Notes under the pieces: model-generated
What the model was told of the DNA's origin: nothing
Seen by the model: only the letters and a program-made list of their open reading frames with translations
Databases searched by the model: none
Source: Bacteroidota bacterium
GTDB taxonomy: Bacteria; Bacteroidota; Bacteroidia; 2-12-FULL-35-15
Assembly: GCA_947449315.1 (NCBI GenBank)
Contig: CANFRC010000007.1
Location: 62,001 to 126,000 of the forward strand
Length of the DNA stretch: 64,000 bases
Reading direction: 5' to 3'
Shown here: positions 10,178-19,979 of the stretch, piece by piece
Layout: every line of letters begins with the position of its first letter
How positions within the stretch are numbered: position 1 is the first letter of the stretch
Program-made: the position numbers and the translations under genes

Positions 10178-10948
10178 ATGGAAATAAAGAACCCAAAAGA
10201 AGCATTTGTTGGTATTTCATCGGTTCAAAATTCGGTGGAGGAAAAAACATTTTTGGAAGGGCCTCAATCTCGTTCAAAAGATTTTTTCTTTTTAATTAAA
10301 ATCATTCGGGAATTTGTAAAAGGGTTTCGTGCTTTGCATTTTGTTGGTCCTTGTGTTACAGTATTTGGTTCCGCTCGTTTCAAAGAAGATCACCCATCTT
10401 ATAAATTGGCAAGAGAAATCGGTGCAGGGATTTCAAATCTTGGTTTCACAGTAATTACAGGCGGCGGCCCAGGGATTATGGAAGCAGCCAACAGAGGAGC
10501 TAAAGATGTAGGAGGAAGGTCTGTTGGGTGTAATATTATTTTACCTCAAGAGCAAAAGCCGAATCCTTATCTGGATAAATTTGTGAACATCCGATATTTC
10601 TTTGTAAGAAAAGTTTTATTGACTAAATATTCCTATGCATATGTTGTTATGCCCGGAGGTTTCGGAACGATGGATGAATTATTTGAAGCGTTGACCTTGA
10701 TACAAACTAATTTTATAAAACGATTTCCAGTTGTATTAATGGATAAAAAATTCTATCAACAATTAGCCGAACATATTGACTTAATGGCAGCTCAAGGTAC
10801 AATCAATGAAGATGATATGAATTTGTTGTTGTATACCGATTCTGTTGAAGAAGCTGTTGTGCATATTAAAAAAAATGCCATCGAACAGTTTAATCTGAGA
10901 AAGAAAAAACCGATGAAAGCAATTGGTATTCTTGGAGAAAGCAAGTGA
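10178..10948 (+). CDS. LOG family protein (TIGR00730-type; lysine-decarboxylase-like fold)
   Basis: VFGSARF, GGGPGIMEAANRGA, PGGFGTMDELFEALTLIQT. Confidence 0.92.
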   Translation: MEIKNPKEAFVGISSVQNSVEEKTFLEGPQSRSKDFFFLIKIIREFVKGFRALHFVGPCVTVFGSARFKEDHPSYKLAREIGAGISNLGFTVITGGGPGIMEAANRGAKDVGGRSVGCNIILPQEQKPNPYLDKFVNIRYFFVRKVLLTKYSYAYVVMPGGFGTMDELFEALTLIQTNFIKRFPVVLMDKKFYQQLAEHIDLMAAQGTINEDDMNLLLYTDSVEEAVVHIKKNAIEQFNLRKKKPMKAIGILGESK

Positions 10949-10956
10949 TTTTTATT

Positions 10957-12702
10957 TTATCGTATGAACGTAAATTGCATTGATGATAGATTGCTTTTAT
11001 CATCAGAAACATCAATTTTAAAAATATGACTTCCTTTTGATATTTTATCGTTAAAAGTGTAATATAATAAGTTTTGTTTTGTTTCATATTCCATCAATAC
11101 CCAATTACCATCTATTGTTGCACGATATTTTCTCACTCCAGAAAGATTATCTGAAACACTTATTCCAATAGTTTTTGCTTTTGATAAATTAACAGGCATG
11201 TTTTTTTGTAATGGGAAAGTAGTTTTCATTTTTGGTGGAATGGTATCGACTGCCACGGCAAAATTTCCGAAATTCTTTGTTTGTGTTTTTACAAACCCCT
11301 CTTGGTAACTGCCACCTTCATAACTTTTTTTTCCTTTATCGTTGATAGAAATAATACATGCTTTGCTTTGCAATGAATCGGGTAGCTTCTCTGGAAGAAT
11401 ATTTAAAGAATAAGCTTTTTGAAGGGGTATTTCATTATTCATGATTTTATATAATGGAGAAAAAGTTCCTTTAACAGCTGTTGAATTATCGTATTTAAAT
11501 TTAATATCATCATACAGTGCGTTGGCAGGAATTGTAATCGTTATATTTTTTTTCTCAAGTTTAAACTCTTTGAAACAATCTAGTTTTTGATTATTAATTA
11601 TTTGTTCAACATTTATAGGGTCATGGCGATGGCTTTTCACTTTTAGCATCAACTCAGTTGTATTGCCTAAATAGTCTTTCACAATATATTTGACCCAATG
11701 CACGGAATCATCATTAAAATCAGTTACTCCATTGTTGAATACTCCTTTATAAATACCCAATTGATTGTTTTTTGTGAGAAAACATTTTTGGATTTTTGTA
11801 TCGTGCCTTTGTTTGTTGGGGTAATCAATGTGTGCATTTACATATCTGGCATTTTCGAAACTGAATGTTTCCATTTCATAATAATAAATTCGTTTTCCTC
11901 CCAATTGCAATTCAATCGAATACACTGCATTTTTGTTTGTCGATTTCGTTTCGGTATCATAACATTCAATTCCGAAACCAATGGATCCACTTACCGTCAA
12001 AGTATCTGTTTTCAAAAATGAATAAATTCCTTTTGTATAGATTGGAGCCATTTTTTTAGATTCATTTTTCCCATTAATAGTTGCGAAATTATTTAGGGGA
12101 TAAATGGCCAATTGCGTGATCCTTGGTTTTATAGTATCGTCAACAGTATATCCAAAAAAATAGGGATTAATAGGGAATTCACTTTTGCTGTCACGAATTT
12201 CGAAGTGCAAGTGTGGCCCTTGTGACCCTCCTGTATTGCCTGATAATCCAATAAAATCTCCTTTTTTCACAGGAAGTTTTTCATTAGAGAGGAGCGTGTC
12301 TATTTCAAATGATTCTTTGTCATATTGAATTTTTCGTTCAAAAGCCTGAATAGTGGAATTGAAACTTTTCAGATGTCCATATACAGTGGTATATCCATTT
12401 GGATGCGCTATGTATAGTGCATTCCCATATCCATAAGCACTTATTTTTATTCGAGATATATAGCCATCAGCAGCAGCATAAATAGGCATCCCTTCTGTAT
12501 TATTGGTTTGAATATCAAATCCGGCATGGAAGTGATTGGGGCGGATTTCTCCAAAATTTCCAACTAGGGAGAAAGAGGTATTTAGAGGTGATTGGAAGTA
12601 ATTTTGAGGGTAGTTGTTTTGTGCATTAACGCCAATGCACAGAAAGAAAGTAAGCGCTAGGGAAAAGAGGCGTTTTGGCATGTGCAAATGTATAAAAAGC
12701 AT
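10957..12702 (-). CDS. M23 family metallopeptidase, secreted
   Basis: Signal peptide, HFHAGFDIQT...GYGNALYIAHPNGYTTVYGHL...GPHLHFEIRD (LytM motifs). Confidence 0.92.
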   Translation of the reverse strand: MLFIHLHMPKRLFSLALTFFLCIGVNAQNNYPQNYFQSPLNTSFSLVGNFGEIRPNHFHAGFDIQTNNTEGMPIYAAADGYISRIKISAYGYGNALYIAHPNGYTTVYGHLKSFNSTIQAFERKIQYDKESFEIDTLLSNEKLPVKKGDFIGLSGNTGGSQGPHLHFEIRDSKSEFPINPYFFGYTVDDTIKPRITQLAIYPLNNFATINGKNESKKMAPIYTKGIYSFLKTDTLTVSGSIGFGIECYDTETKSTNKNAVYSIELQLGGKRIYYYEMETFSFENARYVNAHIDYPNKQRHDTKIQKCFLTKNNQLGIYKGVFNNGVTDFNDDSVHWVKYIVKDYLGNTTELMLKVKSHRHDPINVEQIINNQKLDCFKEFKLEKKNITITIPANALYDDIKFKYDNSTAVKGTFSPLYKIMNNEIPLQKAYSLNILPEKLPDSLQSKACIISINDKGKKSYEGGSYQEGFVKTQTKNFGNFAVAVDTIPPKMKTTFPLQKNMPVNLSKAKTIGISVSDNLSGVRKYRATIDGNWVLMEYETKQNLLYYTFNDKISKGSHIFKIDVSDDKSNLSSMQFTFIR

Positions 12703-12715
12703 TTTAAGAATTATT

Positions 12716-12745
12716 TTGTAGTTTAACTTTTCAGTGTTATATTTG
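12716..12745 (+). promoter_or_regulatory. Bacteroidota-type promoter upstream of zapB-like/zapA
   Basis: TTG (12716-12718), 19-nt spacer, TATATTTG (12738-12745). Confidence 0.6.
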
Positions 12746-12779
12746 TAAAAATTGGAAGAATAGATTTTAATACTTGATT

Positions 12780-13064
12780 ATGAACGACTTAACTTTAACT
12801 ATTACGGATTTAAAAGCAAAAGTTGAAAAATTAGTGAATTTACATCAACAGCTTAAAAAGGATAATGAACAATTGTTGGGCGATAATGAAAAGTTGCAGA
12901 TTACGATTAAGGAACAAAAGATGTCAATTGAAGATTTGCAAAAAAACAACCTAGAATTAATTAACAGCAAAAGCGAAGAACAAAATAAAATAGTAACAGA
13001 CACCAAACTTAAAATTAATGAGCTGGTGCAGGAAATAGACAACTGTATTGCTCTTTTGAAGTAA
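12780..13064 (+). CDS. Small coiled-coil protein, ZapB-like/hypothetical
   Basis: ~95-aa heptad-rich protein immediately upstream of zapA; ATG at 12780 preferred over the upstream TTG. Confidence 0.6.
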   Translation: MNDLTLTITDLKAKVEKLVNLHQQLKKDNEQLLGDNEKLQITIKEQKMSIEDLQKNNLELINSKSEEQNKIVTDTKLKINELVQEIDNCIALLK

Positions 13065-13153
13065 AAAAAACAGTTTCCGGTCGATAGTGTAGCAATTAAG
13101 TTGAAATTTCAACAGAACGCAACAACTAAAAAAAGAAACTCGAAACTATAAAT

Positions 13154-13444
13154 ATGGCTGAAGTATCATTAAAAATTTTGATCGCAGGACGTACTTATCC
13201 TCTTACAATTAAGCAAGAAGATGAGCAAGCGGTTCAACATGCGGCAAAGTTGATTAATGAAAAGGTGAAAGAATTTGAGCAAAACTACTCGGTGCGCGAT
13301 AAGCAAGACCTGCTTGCGATGTGTGCGCTAAATTTACTTGCCGCTCAACAGAATACTCCTAAAAAGTCACCCGAACTGGAAAAAGAGATCAACCAGCTCG
13401 ATTTATTTGTTTCCAATTACCTTCAACAAGAGAGTAATCCTTAG
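13154..13444 (+). CDS. zapA: Cell division protein ZapA
   Basis: VSLKILIAGRTYPLTIKQEDEQAVQHAAKLINEKVKEFE...DKQDLLAMCALNLLA, 96 aa, ZapA-family pattern. Confidence 0.9.
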   Translation: MAEVSLKILIAGRTYPLTIKQEDEQAVQHAAKLINEKVKEFEQNYSVRDKQDLLAMCALNLLAAQQNTPKKSPELEKEINQLDLFVSNYLQQESNP

Positions 13445-13446
13445 TC

Positions 13447-13558
13447 AATAAAAGTTTGTTAACAATCCCTTGTAAACAAATACTTTCCTCACTCGTATTA
13501 GCGTGACCTGCAAAAGGCTACTTTGGCTTTTAAATGAGAATGTGCAGGTGTTTTTATT
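13447..13558 (+). ncRNA. Candidate 6S-like (SsrS-type) RNA
   Basis: Non-coding gap between zapA and rny with outer stem AATAAAA/TTTTATT (13447-53/13552-58), ACCTGCA/TGCAGGT (13506-12/13543-49), and an inner TCACTC...GCGTGA hairpin. zapA-ssrS adjacency is known in proteobacteria. No covariance search was possible. Confidence 0.4.
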
Positions 13559-13588
13559 AGTATCAACAATTTAATATTAAAAAACAAT

Positions 13589-15136
13589 ATGGATATCAAT
13601 ACAATATTATATATAGCATCCGCTCTCTTAGGGATTGGTGTGGGTGTAATGATTACTTTCATGATGATAAAAAAAGCAAATGAAGGTAAGGCAAATAGTA
13701 TTATCAAAGAGGCTGAAGCTGAAGCTGAAGTGATCAAGAAGGATAAAATGCTTCAGGCGAAAGAAAAGTTTTTACAACTCAAAGCAGAGCATGAGAAAGT
13801 GATCAATGAAAAGAATGCCGCTATCTTGCAGGCTGAAAATCGCATCAAGCAAAAAGAGCAGTCTGTTTCTCAAAAGCAAGAACATGTTCAGCGTAAAGAT
13901 ACAGAGCTGGATGCGTTGCGTCAGAATTTAACGCATCAATTGGAATTGGTTAATTCAAAACAAGCTGAAGTAGATAAATTTCACCGCAGACAAGTAGAAC
14001 AGCTGGAAACATTGAGCGGGATGAAAGCTGAGGATGCTAAGGCACAATTGGTAGAATCACTAAAAGCAGAAGCGAGAACTCAGGCTATGTCTCACATCAA
14101 GGACATTGTAGAAGAATCAAAAATTTCTGCAAGTATGGAAGCAAAAAAAGTAGTTATTCAAACCATTCAGCGTGTTGCTACGGAGCATGCAATCGAAAAC
14201 TCCGTTTCTGTTTTCAATATTGAAAATGATGAGATAAAGGGACGTATAATCGGGCGTGAAGGCCGTAACATACGTGCATTAGAAGCTGCTACAGGAATTG
14301 AAATTATTGTGGATGATACTCCTGAAGCAATTATTCTGTCAGGTTTTGACCCAGTAAGAAGAGAGATTGCTCGATTATCTTTACATCAATTGGTCACAGA
14401 TGGTCGTATTCACCCTGCGCGTATTGAAGAAGTGGTAGAGAAGGTGAAAAAGCAAATAGAAGAAGAAATCATCGAAATAGGAAAACGTACTGCTATCGAC
14501 TTAGGTATTCATGGCTTGCATCCTGAATTGATCCGTATGGTTGGACGAATGAAATACCGTTCATCTTATGGTCAGAATTTGTTACAACACTCCCGTGAAG
14601 TTGCCAACCTGTGTGCTACAATGGCTGCAGAACTTGGCTTGAATGTGAAGATGGCTAAACGTGCGGGTTTGCTGCATGATATTGGAAAAGTGCCGGATGA
14701 CTCCCCTGAAGTACCGCATGCTATTTTGGGAATGCAGTTAGCAGAAAAATATAAGGAGAAACCGGAAGTTTGTAATGCAATCGGTGCGCATCATGATGAA
14801 ATAGAGATGACAACACTATTATCTCCTATTGTTCAGGTGTGCGATGCTATCAGTGGTGCACGCCCTGGTGCAAGACGAGAAGTGGTTGAACAATACATCA
14901 AACGTTTAAAGGATCTGGAAGCATTAGCTTTATCTTATCCGGGAGTTGACAAAACATATGCGATCCAAGCAGGTCGTGAATTACGTGTATTGGTTTCGAG
15001 TGATAAAGTGACTGATAAAGATGCGGAGACATTATCATTTGATATCTCTCAGCGTATTCAAACAGAAATGACGTATCCTGGACAAGTGAAGGTAACGGTG
15101 ATCCGTGAAACAAGAGCTGTTAATTTTGCGAAGTAG
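13589..15136 (+). CDS. rny: Ribonuclease Y
   Basis: N-terminal TM, long coiled coil, KH region ([30 protein letters not shown]), HD domain ([18 protein letters not shown]...GLLHDIGK). Confidence 0.96.
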   Translation: MDINTILYIASALLGIGVGVMITFMMIKKANEGKANSIIKEAEAEAEVIKKDKMLQAKEKFLQLKAEHEKVINEKNAAILQAENRIKQKEQSVSQKQEHVQRKDTELDALRQNLTHQLELVNSKQAEVDKFHRRQVEQLETLSGMKAEDAKAQLVESLKAEARTQAMSHIKDIVEESKISASMEAKKVVIQTIQRVATEHAIENSVSVFNIENDEIKGRIIGREGRNIRALEAATGIEIIVDDTPEAIILSGFDPVRREIARLSLHQLVTDGRIHPARIEEVVEKVKKQIEEEIIEIGKRTAIDLGIHGLHPELIRMVGRMKYRSSYGQNLLQHSREVANLCATMAAELGLNVKMAKRAGLLHDIGKVPDDSPEVPHAILGMQLAEKYKEKPEVCNAIGAHHDEIEMTTLLSPIVQVCDAISGARPGARREVVEQYIKRLKDLEALALSYPGVDKTYAIQAGRELRVLVSSDKVTDKDAETLSFDISQRIQTEMTYPGQVKVTVIRETRAVNFAK

Positions 15137-15204
15137 GTTAAAAGTCTATTGTCGTCAGCATTTAGAAACGATGACGGGGCAATTATAAATACTAATAACA
15201 AAGA

Positions 15205-16047
15205 ATGAGTAAACACCGAATTATAATAGAACCCGGTACTGAAAACAGTAATTATTGGAAAGACCTCTGGAATTACCGGGGGCTTTTCTACTTTTTGGCA
15301 TGGCGTGATATTTTGGTGAGATACAAACAAACCGCAATTGGAATTCTTTGGAGTGTTATTCGTCCGTTGCTTACGATCTTTGTCATGGCTTTTTTTGGAT
15401 GGCTTTTTAAGTCTAAAATTCCTGAAGGTGTTCCACGTTTGATTTTTGTTGCGGCCGCCACTTTACCATGGCAATTTTTTGCTTCTTCATTTACTGAAAC
15501 AAGCAATTCTTTGATCTCGAATTCAAATTTACTTACTAAGGTTTATTTCCCTCGTTTAATAGTTCCAGCTAGTACTGTGATCGTTTGCTTGATTGATTTT
15601 TTTGTTTCATTCATCATTCTCATTGGGTTGATGTTCATCTGTAAATTTGCACCTGACATTAAAATATTGGCATTGCCTTTATTTTTGTTATTAGCATTGA
15701 TAACATCTACTGGAGTCGGTTTATATATTGCAGCATTGAACGTGAAATACCGCGATTTCAGATATTTAATTCCATTTATTGTTCAGTTTGGATTATATGT
15801 TTCTCCTATTGCTTTTAGCAGCAGCGAGATATATGGTAACACAAGGATACCTGAACTAGTAAAATATATTTATTCTTGCAACCCAATGGTGGGAGTGATC
15901 GATGGTTTTCGTTGGTGCATTTTAGGCGGAACAACACCTTTGTATTCAACAGGCTTCTTTGTTTCGATAGGGATCAGTATTTTGTTTTTATTTATAGGAG
16001 TTTGGTATTTCCGTAAAATGGAGAAATCATTTGCTGATGTAATATAA
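15205..16047 (+). CDS. ABC transporter permease, polysaccharide/O-antigen export (Wzm-like)
   Basis: FYFLAWRDILVRYKQTAIGILWSVIRPLLTIFVMAFFGWLF; six-TM ABC-2 type; precedes a Wzt-like ATPase. Confidence 0.92.
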   Translation: MSKHRIIIEPGTENSNYWKDLWNYRGLFYFLAWRDILVRYKQTAIGILWSVIRPLLTIFVMAFFGWLFKSKIPEGVPRLIFVAAATLPWQFFASSFTETSNSLISNSNLLTKVYFPRLIVPASTVIVCLIDFFVSFIILIGLMFICKFAPDIKILALPLFLLLALITSTGVGLYIAALNVKYRDFRYLIPFIVQFGLYVSPIAFSSSEIYGNTRIPELVKYIYSCNPMVGVIDGFRWCILGGTTPLYSTGFFVSIGISILFLFIGVWYFRKMEKSFADVI

Positions 16048-16060
16048 TTGTAATTAAAGG

Positions 16061-17314
16061 ATGAGTAACACAATCATAAAAGTTGAGCATATTAGCAAAA
16101 GCTATATTCTGAAACATCAGAATGCTGAACGATATACGGCATTACGTGATGTGTTAACGAATAAGGCCAAATCAATATTCAGTTCAAGTAACGCTTCAAA
16201 CCAGAAACAGACATCTGAAGAATTCTGGGCATTGAATGATGTTTCCTTTGAAGTAAAACAAGGTGAGCGTGTTGGAATAATTGGAAGAAACGGTGCCGGG
16301 AAGTCTACTTTATTAAAAGTACTAAGCAGAATTGTTACTCCAACAAAAGGAAGAATAACAATTGATGGACGCGTGGCTAGCTTATTAGAAGTAGGTACCG
16401 GTTTTCATCCTGAATTAAGTGGCCGAGAAAATATTTACCTGAATGGTTCTATTCTAGGGATGAGCAAGTCAGAGATCAAAAATAAGTTTGATGAAATTGT
16501 TGCTTTTTCTGAAGTTGAAAAGTTTTTGGATACTCCTGTTAAAAGATATTCATCTGGTATGTATGTAAGATTGGCATTTGCCGTTGCTGCACATTTAGAT
16601 CCTGAAATATTAATTGTGGACGAGGTACTTGCTGTTGGTGATGCTGAATTTCAAAAGAAGTGCCTTGGTAAGATGAAGGATGTTTCAAGTGAAGGCAGGA
16701 CAGTTTTGTTTGTGAGCCACAATATGGCTGCAGTCAGAAACCTATGCGATAAAGCGATTCTGCTGAATAAAGGAACCGTTCATATGCAAGGTAGTGTTGA
16801 TGTTGTAATGGACGAATATTTAAATTCAAAAGATGCAGGAAGATTATCAGGTGTTTATTCTGCTATAAATAAAAATGAAAGTGATGTAAAATTGTTGAAA
16901 GCAGAAATGTTTGATTCGATGGGCAACACACAAGATCAATTTGAGATCACTGAAAATATTACTATAAAATTCACAATCCTTTGTGCTCGTAAGGTACCTA
17001 ATTTATATGCCTACATCGCTGTGAAAAACAATCAGGAAGATCTTTTGATTGAAAGTGATACGATGGATTTTTTACCGAATATATTCGATTCGATGAAAGA
17101 AGGTGTTAATGAATACGAGGTAAAAATTAATGCAAATGTATTGGCGGTTGGCGACTATCTTCTTTACCTTTCTTTGGCATCCAGTTATTCTGATAATTTT
17201 TTAGTTGAAACACCCGGTGATATTTTAAGGTTTACAGTGGTTGATAGCATTACCGAAAGAGGCCATCAACGAAAAGCTTTTACCAGTCAATTATTGAAAT
17301 GGGATAATAGTTAA
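16061..17314 (+). CDS. ABC transporter ATP-binding protein, polysaccharide export (Wzt-like) with C-terminal domain
   Basis: Walker A GRNGAGKSTLLK, signature YSSGMYVRLAFAVAAHLDPEILIVDEVLAVGD, ~150-aa C-terminal extension. Confidence 0.93.
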   Translation: MSNTIIKVEHISKSYILKHQNAERYTALRDVLTNKAKSIFSSSNASNQKQTSEEFWALNDVSFEVKQGERVGIIGRNGAGKSTLLKVLSRIVTPTKGRITIDGRVASLLEVGTGFHPELSGRENIYLNGSILGMSKSEIKNKFDEIVAFSEVEKFLDTPVKRYSSGMYVRLAFAVAAHLDPEILIVDEVLAVGDAEFQKKCLGKMKDVSSEGRTVLFVSHNMAAVRNLCDKAILLNKGTVHMQGSVDVVMDEYLNSKDAGRLSGVYSAINKNESDVKLLKAEMFDSMGNTQDQFEITENITIKFTILCARKVPNLYAYIAVKNNQEDLLIESDTMDFLPNIFDSMKEGVNEYEVKINANVLAVGDYLLYLSLASSYSDNFLVETPGDILRFTVVDSITERGHQRKAFTSQLLKWDNS

Positions 17315-17332
17315 TTGTTTTATAAAAAGTAA

Positions 17333-18211
17333 ATGAAATTACGACTTTCGGATTTTGTTCCGCCAATTGTTTTCAAATTATTAAAACCCAAAAATAAAGA
17401 AGTTGTTTATTCAAAATTAGACAGCAGTGGAAACCTTGTTTCTGAACCGTTGTCGAATATACTGCGTAAGAACGAGTCTTTAAAGAATATTCATAGCGGA
17501 AAGCGTTGTTTTATAGTTGGTACAGGTAGTTCTATAAAAGCGCAAAACCTAAAGTTGCTTAAAAATGATATTTCTATGGGGTTGAATGAGTTTTTTCTTC
17601 ACCCTGATTATAATGAGATCAAGCCCAAATATGTAATTTTTTCCGGTTTCGGAATACATAATGTGCCTACAGAAAAACAGATTTTATGGTACCAGGATTA
17701 TGAAAAAAGAATAGCCGGTATTTCAACTCCCATCATTAATATTTGCGATTATAATTATTTGTCTAAAAATAATCTATTGATAACGTCTGGTGTAAAATTC
17801 ATTCGTTACGAAAATAACTACGATGTTATTTTAGAAGAAGGTATTGATGCTTCCAAAAATATGTATGCAAGTCAAGGTGTTGGAGCAATGGCTATTCAGA
17901 ATGCAATATACATGGGATTCAAAGAAATTGTTTTAGTTGGCTTCGATCACGATTGGTTGTTAAGAATGTTTGACAGTAAACCAACTCATTTCTATGATCA
18001 CCATACAAGCATTATTTATAAAGGACATCGTGAGGTAGAAGGTATAACAGTGCAATATCAACTTCAGTCCTTGTCAAAACTTTTTTTGAATTATATACAA
18101 CTAAAAAAATACGCTGATCAAAAGGGTGTTACAATTATGAATGCTACAGAAGGTGGTATGTTAGATGTATTTCCGTTGGTTGATTTTGAAAGTTTATTCA
18201 AAAAGAAATAG
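17333..18211 (+). CDS. DUF115/MptE-like domain protein (possible glycan-modifying enzyme)
   Basis: KRCFIVGTGSSIKAQNL, GVGAMAIQNAIYMGFKEIVLVGFDHDW, ATEGGMLDVFP. Confidence 0.6.
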   Translation: MKLRLSDFVPPIVFKLLKPKNKEVVYSKLDSSGNLVSEPLSNILRKNESLKNIHSGKRCFIVGTGSSIKAQNLKLLKNDISMGLNEFFLHPDYNEIKPKYVIFSGFGIHNVPTEKQILWYQDYEKRIAGISTPIINICDYNYLSKNNLLITSGVKFIRYENNYDVILEEGIDASKNMYASQGVGAMAIQNAIYMGFKEIVLVGFDHDWLLRMFDSKPTHFYDHHTSIIYKGHREVEGITVQYQLQSLSKLFLNYIQLKKYADQKGVTIMNATEGGMLDVFPLVDFESLFKKK

Positions 18212-18214
18212 CAA

Positions 18215-19012
18215 ATGGTAAGAGCAATCATAAAAAAAATTCTATTCCGTCCTAAAACTGATACTGATAAATTAGTGGCTCAGGCGAATGAATATGGTCG
18301 TTTCAAAGAGCATGAATTTTCTTTCAGAGGAATGAAGTTGAAAGTTACAGACTTCGTTTCAGTAGCTTGGCAGCTTAAGGAGTTTTTTGATGATGGACGA
18401 ATGAATTTTATTGCGGATACGCAAAAGCCAGTTATTTATGATTGCGGTGCAAATGTTGGTGTTTCTATTTTGTACTATAAAATGTTGTATCCAGAAGCGA
18501 TCATAAAAGCTTTTGAACCTGATCCAAAAGTATTTAGCTGTTTAAAAAAAAATATGGAGAATAACCGCATAAGTGGTGTTGAACTTGTTAATAAAGCTGT
18601 TTGGAATAACAACGATGGGGTTTCTTTCGGCAGTGAAGGTGCTGATGGCGGTTCTGTCTTTTACCAAGGGAATAAAATTACTCTTCCCAGTATTCGTTTG
18701 AAAGAGTTACTTCAAAAAGAACAAAAAATTGATTTGCTTAAAGTTGATATTGAAGGCGCAGAATTGGAAGTGTTGGTAGATTGTGAAACTGAACTAAAAA
18801 AAGTCAAGTATTTATTTCTTGAATATCATTCCTGGATCAGCAGCAAGCAGCAATTAGATGTATTATTGAAAATGTTAACAGATAATGGTTTCAGGTATTA
18901 TATTCATTCAATTGGAGAAACACTTCAACAACCATTTGTAGAACAACAATTTTCGAATGGAATGGATGTTCAATTAGATATTCATGCTATAAATGAGCAC
19001 TATAAAGGGTAA
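18215..19012 (+). CDS. FkbM family methyltransferase
   Basis: VIYDCGANVGVSILYYKMLYPEAIIKAFEPDP, LLKVDIEGAELEVL. Confidence 0.88.
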   Translation: MVRAIIKKILFRPKTDTDKLVAQANEYGRFKEHEFSFRGMKLKVTDFVSVAWQLKEFFDDGRMNFIADTQKPVIYDCGANVGVSILYYKMLYPEAIIKAFEPDPKVFSCLKKNMENNRISGVELVNKAVWNNNDGVSFGSEGADGGSVFYQGNKITLPSIRLKELLQKEQKIDLLKVDIEGAELEVLVDCETELKKVKYLFLEYHSWISSKQQLDVLLKMLTDNGFRYYIHSIGETLQQPFVEQQFSNGMDVQLDIHAINEHYKG

Positions 19013-19976
19013 AATAAAAAAAGTTGTATCCTACGCACAGAAAAAATACCAGAAAGTGTTTTATGGAAGCTGTGCCGTTTTGCTTTACCATAGAGTAACA
19101 CAATCCCAAACAGACCCTCAGCAACTTTCCGTTACTCCTGCTAATTTTAATGCCCATCTAGAGCATCTTAAAAACAACTATCACCTATTAACCATTAAAG
19201 AATTTCAATATTACTTAGAGAATAAAAAAAAATTCCCTAAAAAATCTGTTCTCATCACCTTTGATGATGGTTATGCAGATAATTACCTGGAAGCATTGCC
19301 GATTCTTGAGAAACACACTGCTCAAGCTCTTTTTTACATCGCAACGGGGACGTTGAATACAGATGTTGAATTCTGGTGGGATGCCATAGAGCGTATTGTT
19401 TTGTTATCAGATCATAAAACAGAAGAAGAAAAATATGTTCTTAATGGTGTAGAATACAATTTATCCGGTTTAGATAATACTAAACGTTTTGAATTATACG
19501 AACAATTGTTACCAGCTTTGAGAGTGATGAATTCTTCCTTGAGGGAGGAAAAAATTAATGAATTAGGTCGGATCTTTAATTCTTCTCAAGGAAGAGCTTC
19601 CCACAGGGCGATGAGCTTTGAGGAGTTAAAGAAAATGGATCTTTCTAATGCAGCTGTAATAGGAGCACACACACATTTGCATCCTTCATTGGGGGCATTG
19701 ACTTATGAAGAGCAATTGAAAGAAATTGAGACATCTAAAAACATACTAGAACAACATTTGAATAAGAAGATCACTCATTTTTCATATCCGTTTGGTACCA
19801 TTAAAGATTTTAATGCAGATACATTGGATATCATGAAGAAAATGAATTTCCAATTAGTAGCAGCAAATATTCCCTATTTGGTGCATAAAAATACAGATCA
19901 GTATTCTTTTACTCGATTTCTAGTTCGTGATTGGAATTCAGGAGAATTTGAGAAACAAATGCAATCCTTTTTTTAA
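18993..19976 (+). CDS. Polysaccharide deacetylase family protein
   Basis: VLITFDDGYADNYLEALPILEKH, GAHTHLHPSL (NodB-like motifs). Confidence 0.9.
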   Translation: MSTIKGKIKKVVSYAQKKYQKVFYGSCAVLLYHRVTQSQTDPQQLSVTPANFNAHLEHLKNNYHLLTIKEFQYYLENKKKFPKKSVLITFDDGYADNYLEALPILEKHTAQALFYIATGTLNTDVEFWWDAIERIVLLSDHKTEEEKYVLNGVEYNLSGLDNTKRFELYEQLLPALRVMNSSLREEKINELGRIFNSSQGRASHRAMSFEELKKMDLSNAAVIGAHTHLHPSLGALTYEEQLKEIETSKNILEQHLNKKITHFSYPFGTIKDFNADTLDIMKKMNFQLVAANIPYLVHKNTDQYSFTRFLVRDWNSGEFEKQMQSFF

Positions 19977-19979
19977 TTG

